Below are positions 26,401-41,102 of a stretch of 64,000 nt of DNA, one piece after another. The notes under the pieces were generated by a model that was not told the origin of the DNA, searched no databases, and worked only from the letters and a program-made list of their open reading frames with translations. The position numbers and the translations under genes were made by a program. Numbering within the stretch: position 1 is the stretch's first letter; each line of letters opens with the position of its first letter. Origin of the DNA: Archivesica marissinica (lineage: Eukaryota > Mollusca > Bivalvia > Venerida > Vesicomyidae); assembly GCA_014843695.1 (NCBI GenBank), contig CM026391.1, positions 36,019,711-36,083,710 of the forward strand, given 5' to 3'.

Positions 26401-29400
26401 TGAAACCACACACATATATGGTTAGCTCCTTAGTGAAACCACACACATATATGGTTAGCTCCTTAGTGAAACCACACACATATATGGTTAGCTCCTTAGT
26501 GAAACCACACACATATATGGTTAGCTCCTTAGTGAAACCACACACATATATGGTTAGCTCCTTAGTGAAACCACACACATATATGGTTAGCTCCTTAGTG
26601 AAACCACACACATATATGGTTAGCTCCTTAGTGAAACCACACACATATATGGTTAGCTCCTTAGTGAAACCACACACATATATGGTTAGCTCTTGAGTGA
26701 AACCACACACATATATGGTTAGCTCCTTAGTGAAACCACACACATATATGGTTAGCTCCTTAGTGAAACCACACACATATATGGTTAGCTCCTGAGTGAA
26801 ACCACACACATATATGGTTAGCTCCTTAGTGAAACCACACACATATATGGTTAGCTCCTTAGTGAAACCACACACATATATGGTTAGCTCCTTAGTGAAA
26901 CCACACACATATATGGTTAGCTCCTTAGTGAAACCACACACATATATGGTTAGCTCCTTAGTGAAACCACACACATATATGGTTAGCTCCTTAGTGAAAC
27001 CACACACATATATGGTTAGCTCCTTAGTGAAACCACACACATATATGGTTAGCTCCTTAGTGAAACCACACACATATATGGTTAGCTCCTTAGTGAAACC
27101 ACACACATATATGGTTAGCTCTTGAGTGAAACCACACACATATATGGTTAGCTCCTTAGTGAAACCACACACATATATGGTTAGCTCCTTAGTGAAACCA
27201 CACACATATATGGTTAGCTCCTTAGTGAAACCACACACATATATGGTTAGCTCCTTAGTGAAACCACACACATATATGGTTAGCTCCTTAGTGAAACCAC
27301 ACACATATATGGTTAGCTCCTTAGTGAAACCACACACATATATGGTTAGCTCCTTAGTGAAACCACACACATATATGGTTAGCTCCTTAGTGAAACCACA
27401 CACATATATGGTTAGCTCCTTAGTGAAACCACACACATATATGGTTAGCTCCTTAGTGAAACCACACACATATATGGTTAGCTCCTTAGTGAAACCACAC
27501 ACATATATGGTTAGCTCCTTAGTGAAACCACACACATATATGGTTAGCTCCTTAGTGAAACCACACACATATATGGTTAGCTCCTTAAGTGAAACCACAC
27601 ACATATATGGTTAGCTCCTTAGTGAAACCACACACATATATGGTTAGCTCCTTAGTGAAACCACACATATATGGTTAGCTCCTTAGTGAAACCACACACA
27701 TATATGGTTAGCTCCTTAGTGAAACCACACACATATATGGTTAGCTCCTTAGTGAAACCACACACATATATGGTTAGCTCTTAGTGAAACCACACACATA
27801 TATGGTTAGCTCCTTAGTGAAACCACACACATATGGTTAGCTCCTTAGTGAAACCACACACATATATGGTTAGCTCCTTAGTGAAACCACACACATATAT
27901 GGTTAGCTCCTTAGTGAAACCACACACATATATGGTTAGCTCCTTAGTGAAACCACACACATATATGGTTAGCTCCTTAGTGAAACCACACACATATATG
28001 GTTAGCTCCTTAGTGAAACCACACACATATATGGTTAGCTCCTTAGTGAAACCACACACATATATGGTTAGCTCCTTAGTGAAACCACACACATATATGG
28101 TTAGCTCCTTAGTGAAACCACACACATATATGGTTAGCTCCTTAGTGAAACCACACACATATATGGTTAGCTCCTTAGTGAAACCACACACATATATGGT
28201 TAGCTCCTTAGTGAAACCACACACATATATGGTTAGCTCCTTAGTGAAACCACACACATATATGGTTAGCTCCTTAGTGAAACCACACACATATATGGTT
28301 AGCTCCTTAGTGAAACCACACACATATATGGTTAGCTCCTTAGTGAAACCACACACATATATGGTTAGCTCCTTAGTGAAACCACACATATATGGTTAGC
28401 TCCTTAGTGAAACCACACACATATATGGTTAGCTCCTTAGTGAAACCACACACATATATGGTTAGCTCCTTAGTGAAACCACACACCACACAACATATAT
28501 GGTCAGCTCCTTAGTGAAACCACACACATATATGGTTAGCTCCTTAGTGAAACCACACACATATATGGTTAGCTCCTTAGTGAAACCACACACATATATG
28601 GTTAGCTCCTTAGTGAAACCACACACATATATGGTTAGCTCCTTAGTGAAACCACTTATGGTAAAATAAAGAGTGTTACATGTGGACCTAAATAAATAAA
28701 CATGTATGTTTGCGTTTCAGCAGAGAAACATGAATCTCGAGGGGTAAGAGAACAGCTGCAGAATGATCTACAGTTGACCATAGACTGGAACAGACCAGAT
28801 CTCGCCTGGGAAATATTTCAGGCAGATTTTACAAATGTCAGGGTTGGTATTCAAACCAGAAGCAGTTAATGTCCCATCACTCTTCGCACCCACCACTCTT
28901 CGCACCCACCACTCTTCGCACCCACCACTCTTCGCACCCACCACTCTTCGCACCCATCACTCTTCGCACCCACCACTCTTCGCACCCACGACAATACCTG
29001 GGCCACTTCCCTTGTTTCTTCCAAAATTTCTTCTTCACCATCCTCATTAACACCTCCATTCGTTACCCCCAATACCTCCTCCACACTGCACCTCAATACC
29101 TCCTCTACACAACACCATCAATACCCCATCCACACAGCACCACCAATACTTCTTCCACACAGCACCCTCATTACCTCCTCCACACAGCACCACCAATACC
29201 TCCACACAGCACCACCACCAATACCTCCTCCACACAGCACCCCCAATACCTCCTCCACACAGCATCACCAATACCCCTCTTTCACACAGCACCCCCAATA
29301 CCTCCTTCATACATCACCCCAATACCTCCTTCACACAGCACCCCCAATACCCCCTCCACACAGCACCCCCAATACCCCCTTTCACACAGCACCCCCAATA

Positions 29401-32400
29401 CCTCCTTCACACATCACCCCAGCACCCCCAATACCTCCTTCACACAGCACCCCCAATACTCCCTCCACACAGCACCCCCAATACCCCCTTTCACACAGCA
29501 CCCCAATACCTCCTTCACACATCACCCAATACCTCCTTCACACAGCACCCCCAATACCTCCTCCACACAGTACCCCCAATACCTCCTTCACACATCACCC
29601 CAATACCTCCTTCATACAGCACCCCAATACCTCCTCCACACAGCACCACGAATACCTCCTCCACACAGCACCCCCAATACCTCCTCCACACAGCACCCTC
29701 AATACCCCTTCCACACAGCACCCCCAATACCCCCTACCCCCTCCACACAGCACCCCCAATACCTCCTCCACACAGCACCCCCAATACCCCCTCCACACAG
29801 CACCACCAATACCTCCTCCACACAGCACCCCCAATATCCCCTCCACACAGCACCCCTTCCACACAGCACCCCCAATACCTCCTCACACAGCACCCCCAAT
29901 ATCTTCTCCACACAGCACCCCCAATATCTCCCCCTTCCTGCAATTTGGCTGTTATGGCGAATGATAGCATGGCCTCTGTGTGTTAATACAAGACTGCACG
30001 AGATTGTATTTATTGAAGAAATCAACATATACGTATAGACATTACTGGTACATTGAAAACTAGTGTTTTGTTGGCTGATTTGTTCTGTTCCGTTCAATGC
30101 CTCACCCACAAACCGTTCCATGCCTCACCCACAAACCTTTCCATGCCTCACCCACAAACCGTTCCATGCCTCACCCACAAACAGTTCCATGTCTCACCCA
30201 CAAACCGTTCCATGCCTCACCCACAAACCCATGCCTCACCCACAAACGGTTCCATGCCTCACCCACACACCGTTCCATGCCTCACCCACAAACCCATGCC
30301 TCACCCACAAACCGTTCCATGCCTCACCCACAAACCGTTCCATGCCTCACCCACAAACCCATGCCTCACCCACAAACCGTTCCATGCCTCACCCACAAAT
30401 GGTATTGATCAAACCACAACATCTGGTTAAGAAACAACAGTAAAAACAAAGAACTAAAATGACCAATCATGATTGGTCTACCAAAGGGAGGTAATGGAGA
30501 AACATGCACCTGTCACATAAAATATGTTAATTTAACAGATTGATAAGAAGATGTTTGAGAAGGCTTTGCTGCAGAAAGATCGTGAAGAGTTCATAGAGCT
30601 GTTCCTGTCACAAGGGGTCAAAGTTCACAAGTTCCTCAACCACAAGAAACTCAAGCTATTGTTTGAGAAGGCGGAGGATCGGGAATTCTTTATGAATGTA
30701 TGCCTGGAGGGAGTACTTGGCATTAGGACGGTTAGTAGACATTATATTATTTATACAAATTTATTTTAGCTCGATTGCGAAACAAGTTTTTACAACGTTA
30801 GTTTAATCGGCTCTCGGGACCTCATTCCTGATGGAATCCACGCCACAAGGAAGAGAGGAGAGGCGTTGTGGTATTTAAGTGGCTTGCCTAAGGGCACAAT
30901 CGTAAAAGCTACAGTTGGGCATGAACTCCGGACCTATCGCAGGGATTCGCACCTTAAATGACTGCGCTATCACGACTTCCAGATTATATATCTTTATGGT
31001 ACTGACATCATATAGTAGTATTTTGTTTCAGTAATAATTCTCTAAATAATACAAGAATTGTTTGTATAGCAATCCAATAACTCTCTAAATAATACAAGAA
31101 TTGTTTGTATAGCAATCCAATAACTCTCTAAATAATACAAGAATTGTTTGTATAGCAATCCAATAACTCTCTAAATAATACAAGAATTGTTTGTATAGCA
31201 ATCCAATAACTCTCTAAATAATACAAGAATTGTTTGTATAGCAATCAGAGAAATAACTTTTTAGTTTAATAATATTTTATTGCTTTATTCGTTTTTCATA
31301 TACAGTCAAACCTGTGTTAGTGGTCACCTCCATTAAGCTGCCAACCTGTATTAAGCAGCCAGTTTACAGATTCCAAATCGGTTGTTTTATTATATATTTG
31401 ACCTCTATTAAGGAGCCACCTGTGTTAAGCAGCCAATTTCTCTGACTCCCTTGGCTGGCTGCTTAAGACAGGTTTGACTGTACATGTGAATACAAAACAT
31501 GACAAATTAAATAAAGGCAAACGGGTTTGGCCACAAGTTATTGAGTATTTCTGTTTTCTACAGTTGCCACAGCAACCACTGAATGACGACTTCCTCTCGG
31601 AGAATTTAAATAGATTGATATACAAGTTATCATGGATCAGAAATTTCATACAGCCTTACGAGCTATCAATGAGCTCCACTGGAAGGTACATCGTAGATGC
31701 AACTTTGGCCGAGAGAAAGGTGACTTTGTTTGTTTTACAACGATTACGAAACAGGATTTGAGCAATTTAATATGTTAGTATCATTGAAGCGTTTGAAAGC
31801 ATATACGTGTGTATGTCTTCCGTTGTCTGGGAGGATCTGAGAGGAAATAGAATTATCTGGAGTCCACCTCTGTGGTCGAGTGGTTAAGGTCGCTGACTTG
31901 TATACCACTGTAACCTATCATCACTGATGGTCACGGGTTCGAGCCCTGCTCAGGCCGTGTCTCATTTATATGAAAAAGTTGGCAGTTTCTTACGGAGGTT
32001 GGTGCACCCAAGTACTGGTTAACCGCTGGAGTCTGCCCAGGAAAGGTGTTGTTAGGTAAACTGCCCGCCGGCGATATAGCCCAAAATGGTGCTGATGCAG
32101 GCGTAAAACCCAAAATATAACATAACATAAGAATTATCTGGAGAAAAATGAACCTGTCCGATATATCGACCACCTCAACAACTTCCAGGCCGAGGACTGA
32201 ACCCAAGTTGCAGTTGTGAGAAGCGAGCATGCCAATCCTAGCACTAACTGGACAACCATTGTTTACTTAGCGAGGAAGAAGTATATTTATGACAGTTTCT
32301 TGTGTAGTCATGTCATGAGCCTGCAGCAGACCATATATATGTCAGGGCTCACGCCAGAGGGTGATTCGAGCTAAATGGTCGCTTTAATTTCCATAACTTC

Positions 32401-35400
32401 GCCGACAATAAATATCAGGGTGACATCCATTTGCCGTATTTCTGGATGCATATGCTAATTAACCCATTTCATGTAACCCATACATTTAAAGGCTTTTGCA
32501 AACAACATAGAACCAGATCAGCCGCAGCGTGACGCTGCGTGCTGATCAGGATCTATGTTGTTTACTACATAGCCAAATGTCTTAGCAAGATCATCTGAAT
32601 AGCAAACAGCATAGAGCCCGATCAGACGGAACGTTCCGTGGCGGTTGATCTTCCTCTATGTTCTTTGCAAATACTGTTTGAACAGTATCCAGAATGAAAT
32701 GGGTTAATGGTAAAAAATTTGTCTAGTAAGATACACTGGCCCATTATAAAGCACTCCTTCTATTCAACTGTTGTATTTAATGGTTGTACTGTGCATTTTA
32801 ACCCTATTTTGCAGAAGTATATTAAAGAACACTATTTAAGGAAGCGATCACGCGCTTTCTCACTTCTCCCACAAATTCTGACCTAGAATGATATAATATT
32901 TATCCTTAGCATTAATTTGGGTATTGTAATTTATTTCATAATTCTAAAAATGATAGATGAAACAAATAATGTAATGCTTGAGCCCAGCATATACAAGGAT
33001 ATGATATTTATCCAAAAATGATGTGTACTTTCACTTCGTATCACTTGATGTGACTTGCTCACAAAACTTTAAATAACCTCTTTTCATACTTGTGAACCAT
33101 TTCTAGAGCCCACAAACACCTTTCAGCCCCAAGTGGAACTTTATAGTATTTTTTTAAGAACAAGGAAGCAATTGTCGAGAGATCCCTAGTGGATGTATCC
33201 GATGATACATTACTTATGTTAACCCTTTCCCTCATAGAAGCACCTCTTGACGCCATTACCAGTATGACATACATTGACAATGTAGTAGCCAAACCAATGT
33301 TCATAATGAAGTCCAGAATCTCATGTAGTCCCAGTAATATCTATGGAATGAATGAATGGTGTTTTACGGCGCATCGATATATACAAATACAACAGACATT
33401 GACAATGTAGTAGCCAAACCAATGCTCATAATAAAGGCCAGAATCTCATGTAGTCCCAGTAATATCTATGGAGGTGGGATAGATATGGCGACTACTTATC
33501 CACTGCATGATAGCTAAATGGCTGTCATTTGTATGGAGATATAATAGTATATTAACCTAAATCTCTATGAAGTCCCAGTGATATCTATGGAGGTGAGATA
33601 GATATGGCGACTAATTATCCACTGCATGATAGCTAAATAGCTGTCGTTTGTATGGGGTTTTTTAATAGTATATTAACCTAAATCTCTATGAAGTCCCAGT
33701 AATATCTATGGAGGTGAGATAGATATGACGACTAATTATCCACTGCATGATAGCTAAATGGCTGTCGTTTGTATGGGGATATAATAGTATATTAACCTAA
33801 ATCTCTATGAAGGAAAGGGTTAAAGAAATTTTAACCATGTCGAGACAATTTTGTGGGATTAAAACATTAGACCTTAAAATATCTTTATTTCTGTAAACCG
33901 ACTGATCGTCACGATCAACTGCTGACTATATTTCTATGATAAAAACAGTACACAAACTAAATAATGTATCGGATAAATAGACCTAATTTGTGGAATTAAA
34001 GCCAAATGCAGTTACCTTAACAATGGGACAGCTGGTTCTGGCTCACATTGCTTCAATTGTTATACATGTATACTCAAGTCAAGTCAAAGTTTGTATTGGC
34101 ATAAACATGTACATGTCCATCGAAAAGAAACATGTTTGGCAGTTACATACAAATTACAGAAAAGCATGATATTATAAATTATAAGGTTTGAGTAAGCATA
34201 TTATTAACATTTACGACCTATATTGTTTGTTTAACAATATAGTTGGTATTCAGTGTCTCACAAATCAATATTTGACAAGTAGTAACATTCATTTAGTTAA
34301 TTAATATCATTTCTTTTACTTGTTGCTAAATAAATATATTTAGCTAAATTGACAAATACTACAAACTAAAACAACAAAAATGTCTACCTACCGACACTTT
34401 CGTTTATTACAGGAAACACACTATTTGTTTGGCTTTAATTATTTGGGCCCAACTAATGATTCTAACCAGTCACGGTAAACTAAGAAGCATGTTAGTTCCA
34501 AAATGTTATCACCCGGTAATAACTCTCTCTCTTGTAGGCAATGAATTCGTTAATGATTTGGGCTGTGCTAATGAATCGACATAAGCTGGCAAAGACATTG
34601 TGGAGCAAATGTGACGAACCAATCGGTGTTGCTCTTATATGTAGCCGAATCAACCGTGAGTTGTCCAAGTACCAGATGGAACAGTATCAGAAAACGGAGC
34701 TCGAGGAAAATGCTGAGTAATGATGGTTTGATTATCTATTTTTTCTTTCTTTTTCTAATATTTTTATTTCCATCATATTGATATAAGTCAGAGCTCCAGG
34801 TTGCAGGGGGTTTGTATTTGTATATAAAATATGTTTCTGTTCAATAACTTGATTATAATCTTCTAATTACATGAATGTACAGTACATTAACATATTCATA
34901 GACATACAAACACTCTATTATAAATCAAACTGTATTACCCATGTATATGTACAGTTAAAAACATTATAATATGATTGAAAGTTTTCTTAAGAGATATAAT
35001 GATTGAAGATATAAATAGATAGTAGTTATAGGACTATGTGAGGAGACAGATAGTATGGGGAGAGTTGAGAGTTAAAAACAGCGGTTACTTTAATATGTTT
35101 TGTATTATTACCATACATGTACATTCATAAACAAATTCTCTCTATTTTCACTTTGTTATCTATTTTTGCAAGTCGTTAAAAATGAAAAGATACGTCTGTT
35201 TGGTTTGACACACTTCATTTCTGCTCAACCGGAGAGTCATATCACTAATAGTTATGAAACTTTGTATCGCTTTATTATTACACGCTTCAGGTGAGACAGT
35301 CCAGGTGTTTGCGCCCAGCTGTAGCCATTACAATTGTGTCCTTAGGCAAGGCATTTCAATTCCACATTGCCTCTTCTCTCTCCCTCATGGTGATTGATTC

Positions 35401-38400
35401 CATCATTAATGAGGTCTCGAGAGTGATTAAACTAATGTTGTAAGATCTTGTTTCGCAATGAAGCTAAAATAAATTTGTATAGATCAAGCTGAATTTTATA
35501 TTGGCATTGGTCAGTAGGTAATCTCTTGATATAGGTCAGGGGTCCAGGTTGCAGGTGATTTGTATATAAAATATGTTTCTGTTCAATAACTTCATTATAA
35601 TCTTTTTAACTTTATAGGAATATTGATCATGGTCAGTAGATGACCCCTTCTTCTGGGTCAAAGGTTCAAGGTCATCGGAATATTGATCATGGTCAGTAGA
35701 TGACCCCTTCTTCTGATGGGTCAAAGGTACAAGGTCATCAGAATATTGATCATGGTCAGTAGATGACCCATTCTTCTTCTGGGTCAAAGGTACAAGGTCA
35801 TCGGAATATTGATCATGGTCAGTAGATGACCCCTTCTTCTGGGTCAAAGGTTCAAGGTCATCGGAATATTGATCATGGTCAGTAGATGACCCATTCTTCT
35901 TCTGGGTCAAAGGTTCAAGGTCATCGGAATATTGATCATGGTCAGTAGATGACCCCTTCTTCTGATGGGTCAAAGGTACAAGGTCATCGGAATATTGATC
36001 ATGGTCAGTAGATGACCCCTTCTTCTGGGTCGATGGTTCAAGGTCATCGGAATATTGATCATTGTCAGTAGATGGCCTGTTCTTCTGGGCTAAACGCTAT
36101 CTACTCTTCTATATGCATACTTCTGTGATTTTATGAAGTACATGAACAAAATATTTAGTAAATATTGCTAAACCTAAGCATACCACTAATTGCAACATAT
36201 GTCAGGTTTAACCAATCAAATTACTCGGAAATGAGCGGGAGATTTGAGACAAACATAATAATCTCAAAGCTTTTAAGGTTTTACTGACCTTGCCTGTTCC
36301 AACAAAGCCTGGTGTTACTGACCTTGCCTGTTCCAACAACTTCTGGTGTTACCTACCTTGCCTGTTCCAACAATACCTAGTGCTACTGACCTTGCCTGTT
36401 CCAACAACCCCTGGTGTTACCTACCTTGCCTGTTCCAACAACCCCTGGTGTTACTGACCTTGCCTGTTCCAACAATACCTAGTGCTACTGACCTTGCCTG
36501 TTCCAACAACCCCTGGTGTTACTGACCTTGCCTGTTCCAACAACCCCTGGTGTTACTGACCTTGCCTGCTCCAACAACCCCTGGTGTTACTGACCTTGCC
36601 TGTTCCAACAATACCTAGTGCTATTGACCTTGCCTGTTCCAACAATACCTAGTGTTATTGACCTTGCCTGCTCCAACAATACCTAGTGTTACTGACCTTG
36701 CCTGTTCCAACAATACCTAGTGTTACTGACCTTGTCTGCTCCAACAACCCCTGGTGTTACTGACCTTGTCTGCTCCAACAACCCCTGGTGTTACTGACCT
36801 TGTCTGCTCCAACAACCCCTGGTGTTACTGACCTTGCCTGCTCCAACAACCCCTGGTGTTACCTACCTTGCCTGCTCCAACAACCCCTGGTGTTACTGAC
36901 CTTGCCTGCTCCAACAACCCCTGGTGTTACCTACCTTGCCTGCTCCAACAATACCTAGTGTCACTGACCTTGTCTGCTCCAACAACCCCTGGTGTTACTG
37001 ACCTTGTCTGCTCCAACAACCCCTAGTGTTACTGACCTTGTCTGCTCCAACAACCCCTGGTGTTACTGACCTTGCCTGTTCCAACAATACCTAGTGCTAT
37101 TGACCTTGCCTGTTCCAACAATACCTAGTGTTATTGACCTTGCCTGCTCCAACAATACCTAGTGTTACTGACCTTGCCTGTTCCAACAATACCTAGTGTT
37201 ACTGACCTTGTCTGCTCCAACAACCCCTGGTGTTACTGACCTTGTCTGCTCCAACAACCCCTGGTGTTACTGACCTTGTCTGCTCCAACAACCCCTGGTG
37301 TTACTGACCTTGCCTGTTCCAACAACCCCTGGTGTTACTGACCTTGTCTGCTCCAACAACCCCTGGTGTTACTGACCTTGTCTGCTCCAACAACCCCTGG
37401 TGTTACTGACCTTGCCTGTTCCAACAACCCCTGGTGTTACTGACCTTGTCTGCTCCAACAACCCCTAGTGTTACTGACCTTGCCTGTTCCAACAACCCCT
37501 GGTGTTACTGACCTTGCCTGTTCCAACAACCCCTAGTGTTACTGACCTTGTCTGCTCCAACAACCCCTAGTGTTACTGACCTTGTCTGTTCTAAGGAAGC
37601 ATGGTGTTACTGCTTAGAATATTCATGAGACCACAATTTTTCAGGGAATTTGGGAAGATGGCGCTAGGTACACTTGCTATATGCTGGCGGGACTCAAGTG
37701 TTCAGGCATACCACATGCTGGGAGAGAGACTTCCAGACTTTAACAACAAATCTGTGATAGAAATAGCCCATGATGCTGGCTACATTCACTTCCTAGCACA
37801 CCCTTGTTGTCAGAAATGGATGACTAAGAAATTCCATGGACATTTGCAGATAAAAGAGCTTGATTGGGGTATTGGGAGATTGCCCCAATGGTTCAAAGTT
37901 AGTATGCATACATATACTGTCATATCTGTGCTAACGTTCACCTCCGAAGAGAGACAACCAACCTTGTCTCTAACTACCACAATATGTTCCTCTCATGGAG
38001 CCACAAGCAATGCCTTTAAGCATGTTGACAATGACCACCTGTGAACAAACACCTCAAGCATGTCGACAAAGACCACCTGTAAACAAACACACCAAGCATG
38101 TTGACAAAGACCACCTGTAAACAAACACACCAAGCATGTCGACAAAGACCACCTGTAAACAAACACACCAAGCATGTTGACAAAGACCACCTGTAAACAA
38201 ACACACCAAGCATGTTGACAAAGACCACCTGTAAACAAACACACCAAGCATGTTGACAAAGACCACCTGTAAACAAACACACCAAGCATGTTGACAAAGA
38301 CCACCTGTAAACAAACACACCAAGCATGTTGACAAAGACCACCTGTAAACAAACACACCAAGCATGTTGACAAAGACCACCTGTAAACAAACACACCAAG

Positions 38401-41058
38401 CATGTTGACAAAGACCACCTGTAAACAAACACACCAAGCATGTTGACAAAGACCACCTGTAAACAAACACACCAAGCATGTTGACAAAGACCACCTGTAA
38501 ACAAACACACCAAGCATGTTGACAAAGACCACCTGTAAACAAACACACCAAGCATGTTGACAAAGACCACCTGTAAACAAACACACCAAGCATGTCAATA
38601 AAGACCACCTGTAAACAAACACACCAAGCATGTCAACAAAGACCACCTGTAAACAAACACACCAAGCATGTCAACAAAGACCACCTATAAACAAACACAC
38701 CAAGCATGTCGACAAAGACCACCTGTAAACAAGCACACCAAGCATGTCGACAAAGACCACCTGTAAACAAACACACCAAGCATGCCGTCAAAGACCACCT
38801 GTAAACAAACACACCAAGCATGTCGACAAATACCACCTGTAAACAAACACACCAAGCATGCCGTCAAAGACCACCTGTAAACAAACACACCAAGCATGTC
38901 GACAAAGACCACCTGTAAACAAACACACCAATCATGCCATCAAAGACCACCTGTAAACAAACACACCAAGCATGCCGTCAAAGACCACCTGTAAACAAAC
39001 ACACCAAGCATGTCGACAAAGACCACCTGTAAACAAACACACCAAGCATGCCGTCAAAGACCACCTGTAAACAAACACACCAAGCATGTCGACAAATACC
39101 ACCTGTAAACAAACACACCAAGCATGCCGTCAAAGACCACCTGTAAACAAACACACCAAGCATGTCGACAAAGACCACCTGTAAACAAACACACCAAGCA
39201 TGCCGTCAAAGACCACCTGTAAACAAACACACCAAGCATGTCAACAAAGACCACCTGTAAACAAACACACCAAGCATGCCGTCAAAGACCACCTGTAAAC
39301 AAACACACCAAGCATGTCGACAAAGACCACCTGTAAACAAACACACCAAGCATGCCGTCAAAGACCACCTGTAAGCAAACACACCAAGCATGTCGACAAA
39401 GACCACCTGTAAACAAACACACCAAGCATGTCGACAAAGACCACCTGTAAACAAACACACCAAGCATGTCGACAAAGACCACCTGTAAACAAACACACCA
39501 CGCATGCCGTCAACGACCACCTGTAAACAAACACACCAAGCATGCCGTCAAAGACCACCTTTAAACAAACACACCAAGCATGCCGTCAAAGACCACCTGT
39601 AAACAAACACACCAAGCATGTCGACAAAGACCACCTGTAAACAAACACACCAAGCATGTCGACAAAGACCACCTGTAAACAAACACACCAAGCATGCCGT
39701 CAACGACCACCTGTAAACAAACACACCAAGCATGTCGACAAAGACCACCTGTAAACAAACACACCAATCATGTCGACAAATACCACCTGTAAACAAACAC
39801 ACCAAGCATGCCGTCAAAGACCACCTGTAAACAAGCACACCAAGCATGCCATCAAAGACCACCTGTAAACAAACACACCAAGCATGCCGTCAAAGACCAC
39901 CTGTAAACAAACACACCAAGCATGTCGACAAAGACCACCTGTAAACAAACACACCAAGCATGTCGACAAAGACTAATCGGCAACACTACTACTACATTGT
40001 GTGAAGGTTTGGTTGTTTAAAAACCCATGAAACCAATAAACAAGTTTTCCTTTTTTCCGATTGTAATTGTAAAGAACTGGTGATTGTATTTGCTTGTCTG
40101 TTACAGATCCTGGTCAGTGTGTTCTTCATATTTCCCATGTATATATGGATCTCCTTCATACCCCCAATCAAGAAGAATGACATTGGTAAGGACCTTGTGT
40201 GTATTACCTTACCCAGTATAAATAAATTATTTTATTATGTATGTGAGTCCGCCTCCGTGGTCGAGTGGTTAAGGTCGCTGACTTGTATACCACTGTAACC
40301 TATCATCACTGATGGTCATGGGTTCGAGTCCCGCTCAGGCTGTGTCTCATTTATATGAAAACGTTGGTAGTTTCTCAGGGAGGTTGGTGCACCCAAGTAC
40401 TGGTTAACTGCTGGAGCCTGCCCAGGAAAGGTGTTGTTAGGTAAACTGCCCGCCGGCGATATAGCCCAAAATGGTGCTGATGCAGGCGTAAAACCCGAAA
40501 TATAACATAACATAACTTTATTATGTATGGTATAATTGTATTGTGGTGACTGTATTTTAGTAGGAGTAATTGAAGACAACATTATTTTATTATGTGTGTA
40601 TGGTAGAACACTAGAACGACATTGGTAAGGACATTATGTGTATGCGTTGACAAAATTTCGAACTTCATCCCATGATTTAGCTATCGAGCGTGGAAGATAT
40701 CAAAACATACCCAGAAATCAAAGAATATGTATATATTGCAATACAGGCATGATAGAAAGTGAATATCATTTCCTTCTTATATGTCCAATTTAGAGATCTT
40801 AGACAGAAATATTTAAAACATTATTACTATACATGGCCAACAACTATTAATAAATTCTCTAATTTGATGTCACAAAAATCAAATACTATTGGTAGAAATT
40901 TAGCAAAATACATATATTTCGCAAATGTATATAGAAACTAAAATTAGTATAAGCAGAGAGTATATTAACATGTTGCTCTTTTGTAAATCCATGTCATTGC
41001 CTACATGTATACATGTACTTGCTATAGACATTGTATGAATGTTTAATGTAATAAAGGT

Positions 41059-41102
<44 letters not shown>

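Noticed and set aside
24959..27604. An 881-codon minus-strand open frame
   Set aside because: Pure translation of a 33-bp tandem repeat (11 codons). The plus strand and other frames are open as well, and there is no start context, domain or variation pattern of a protein.
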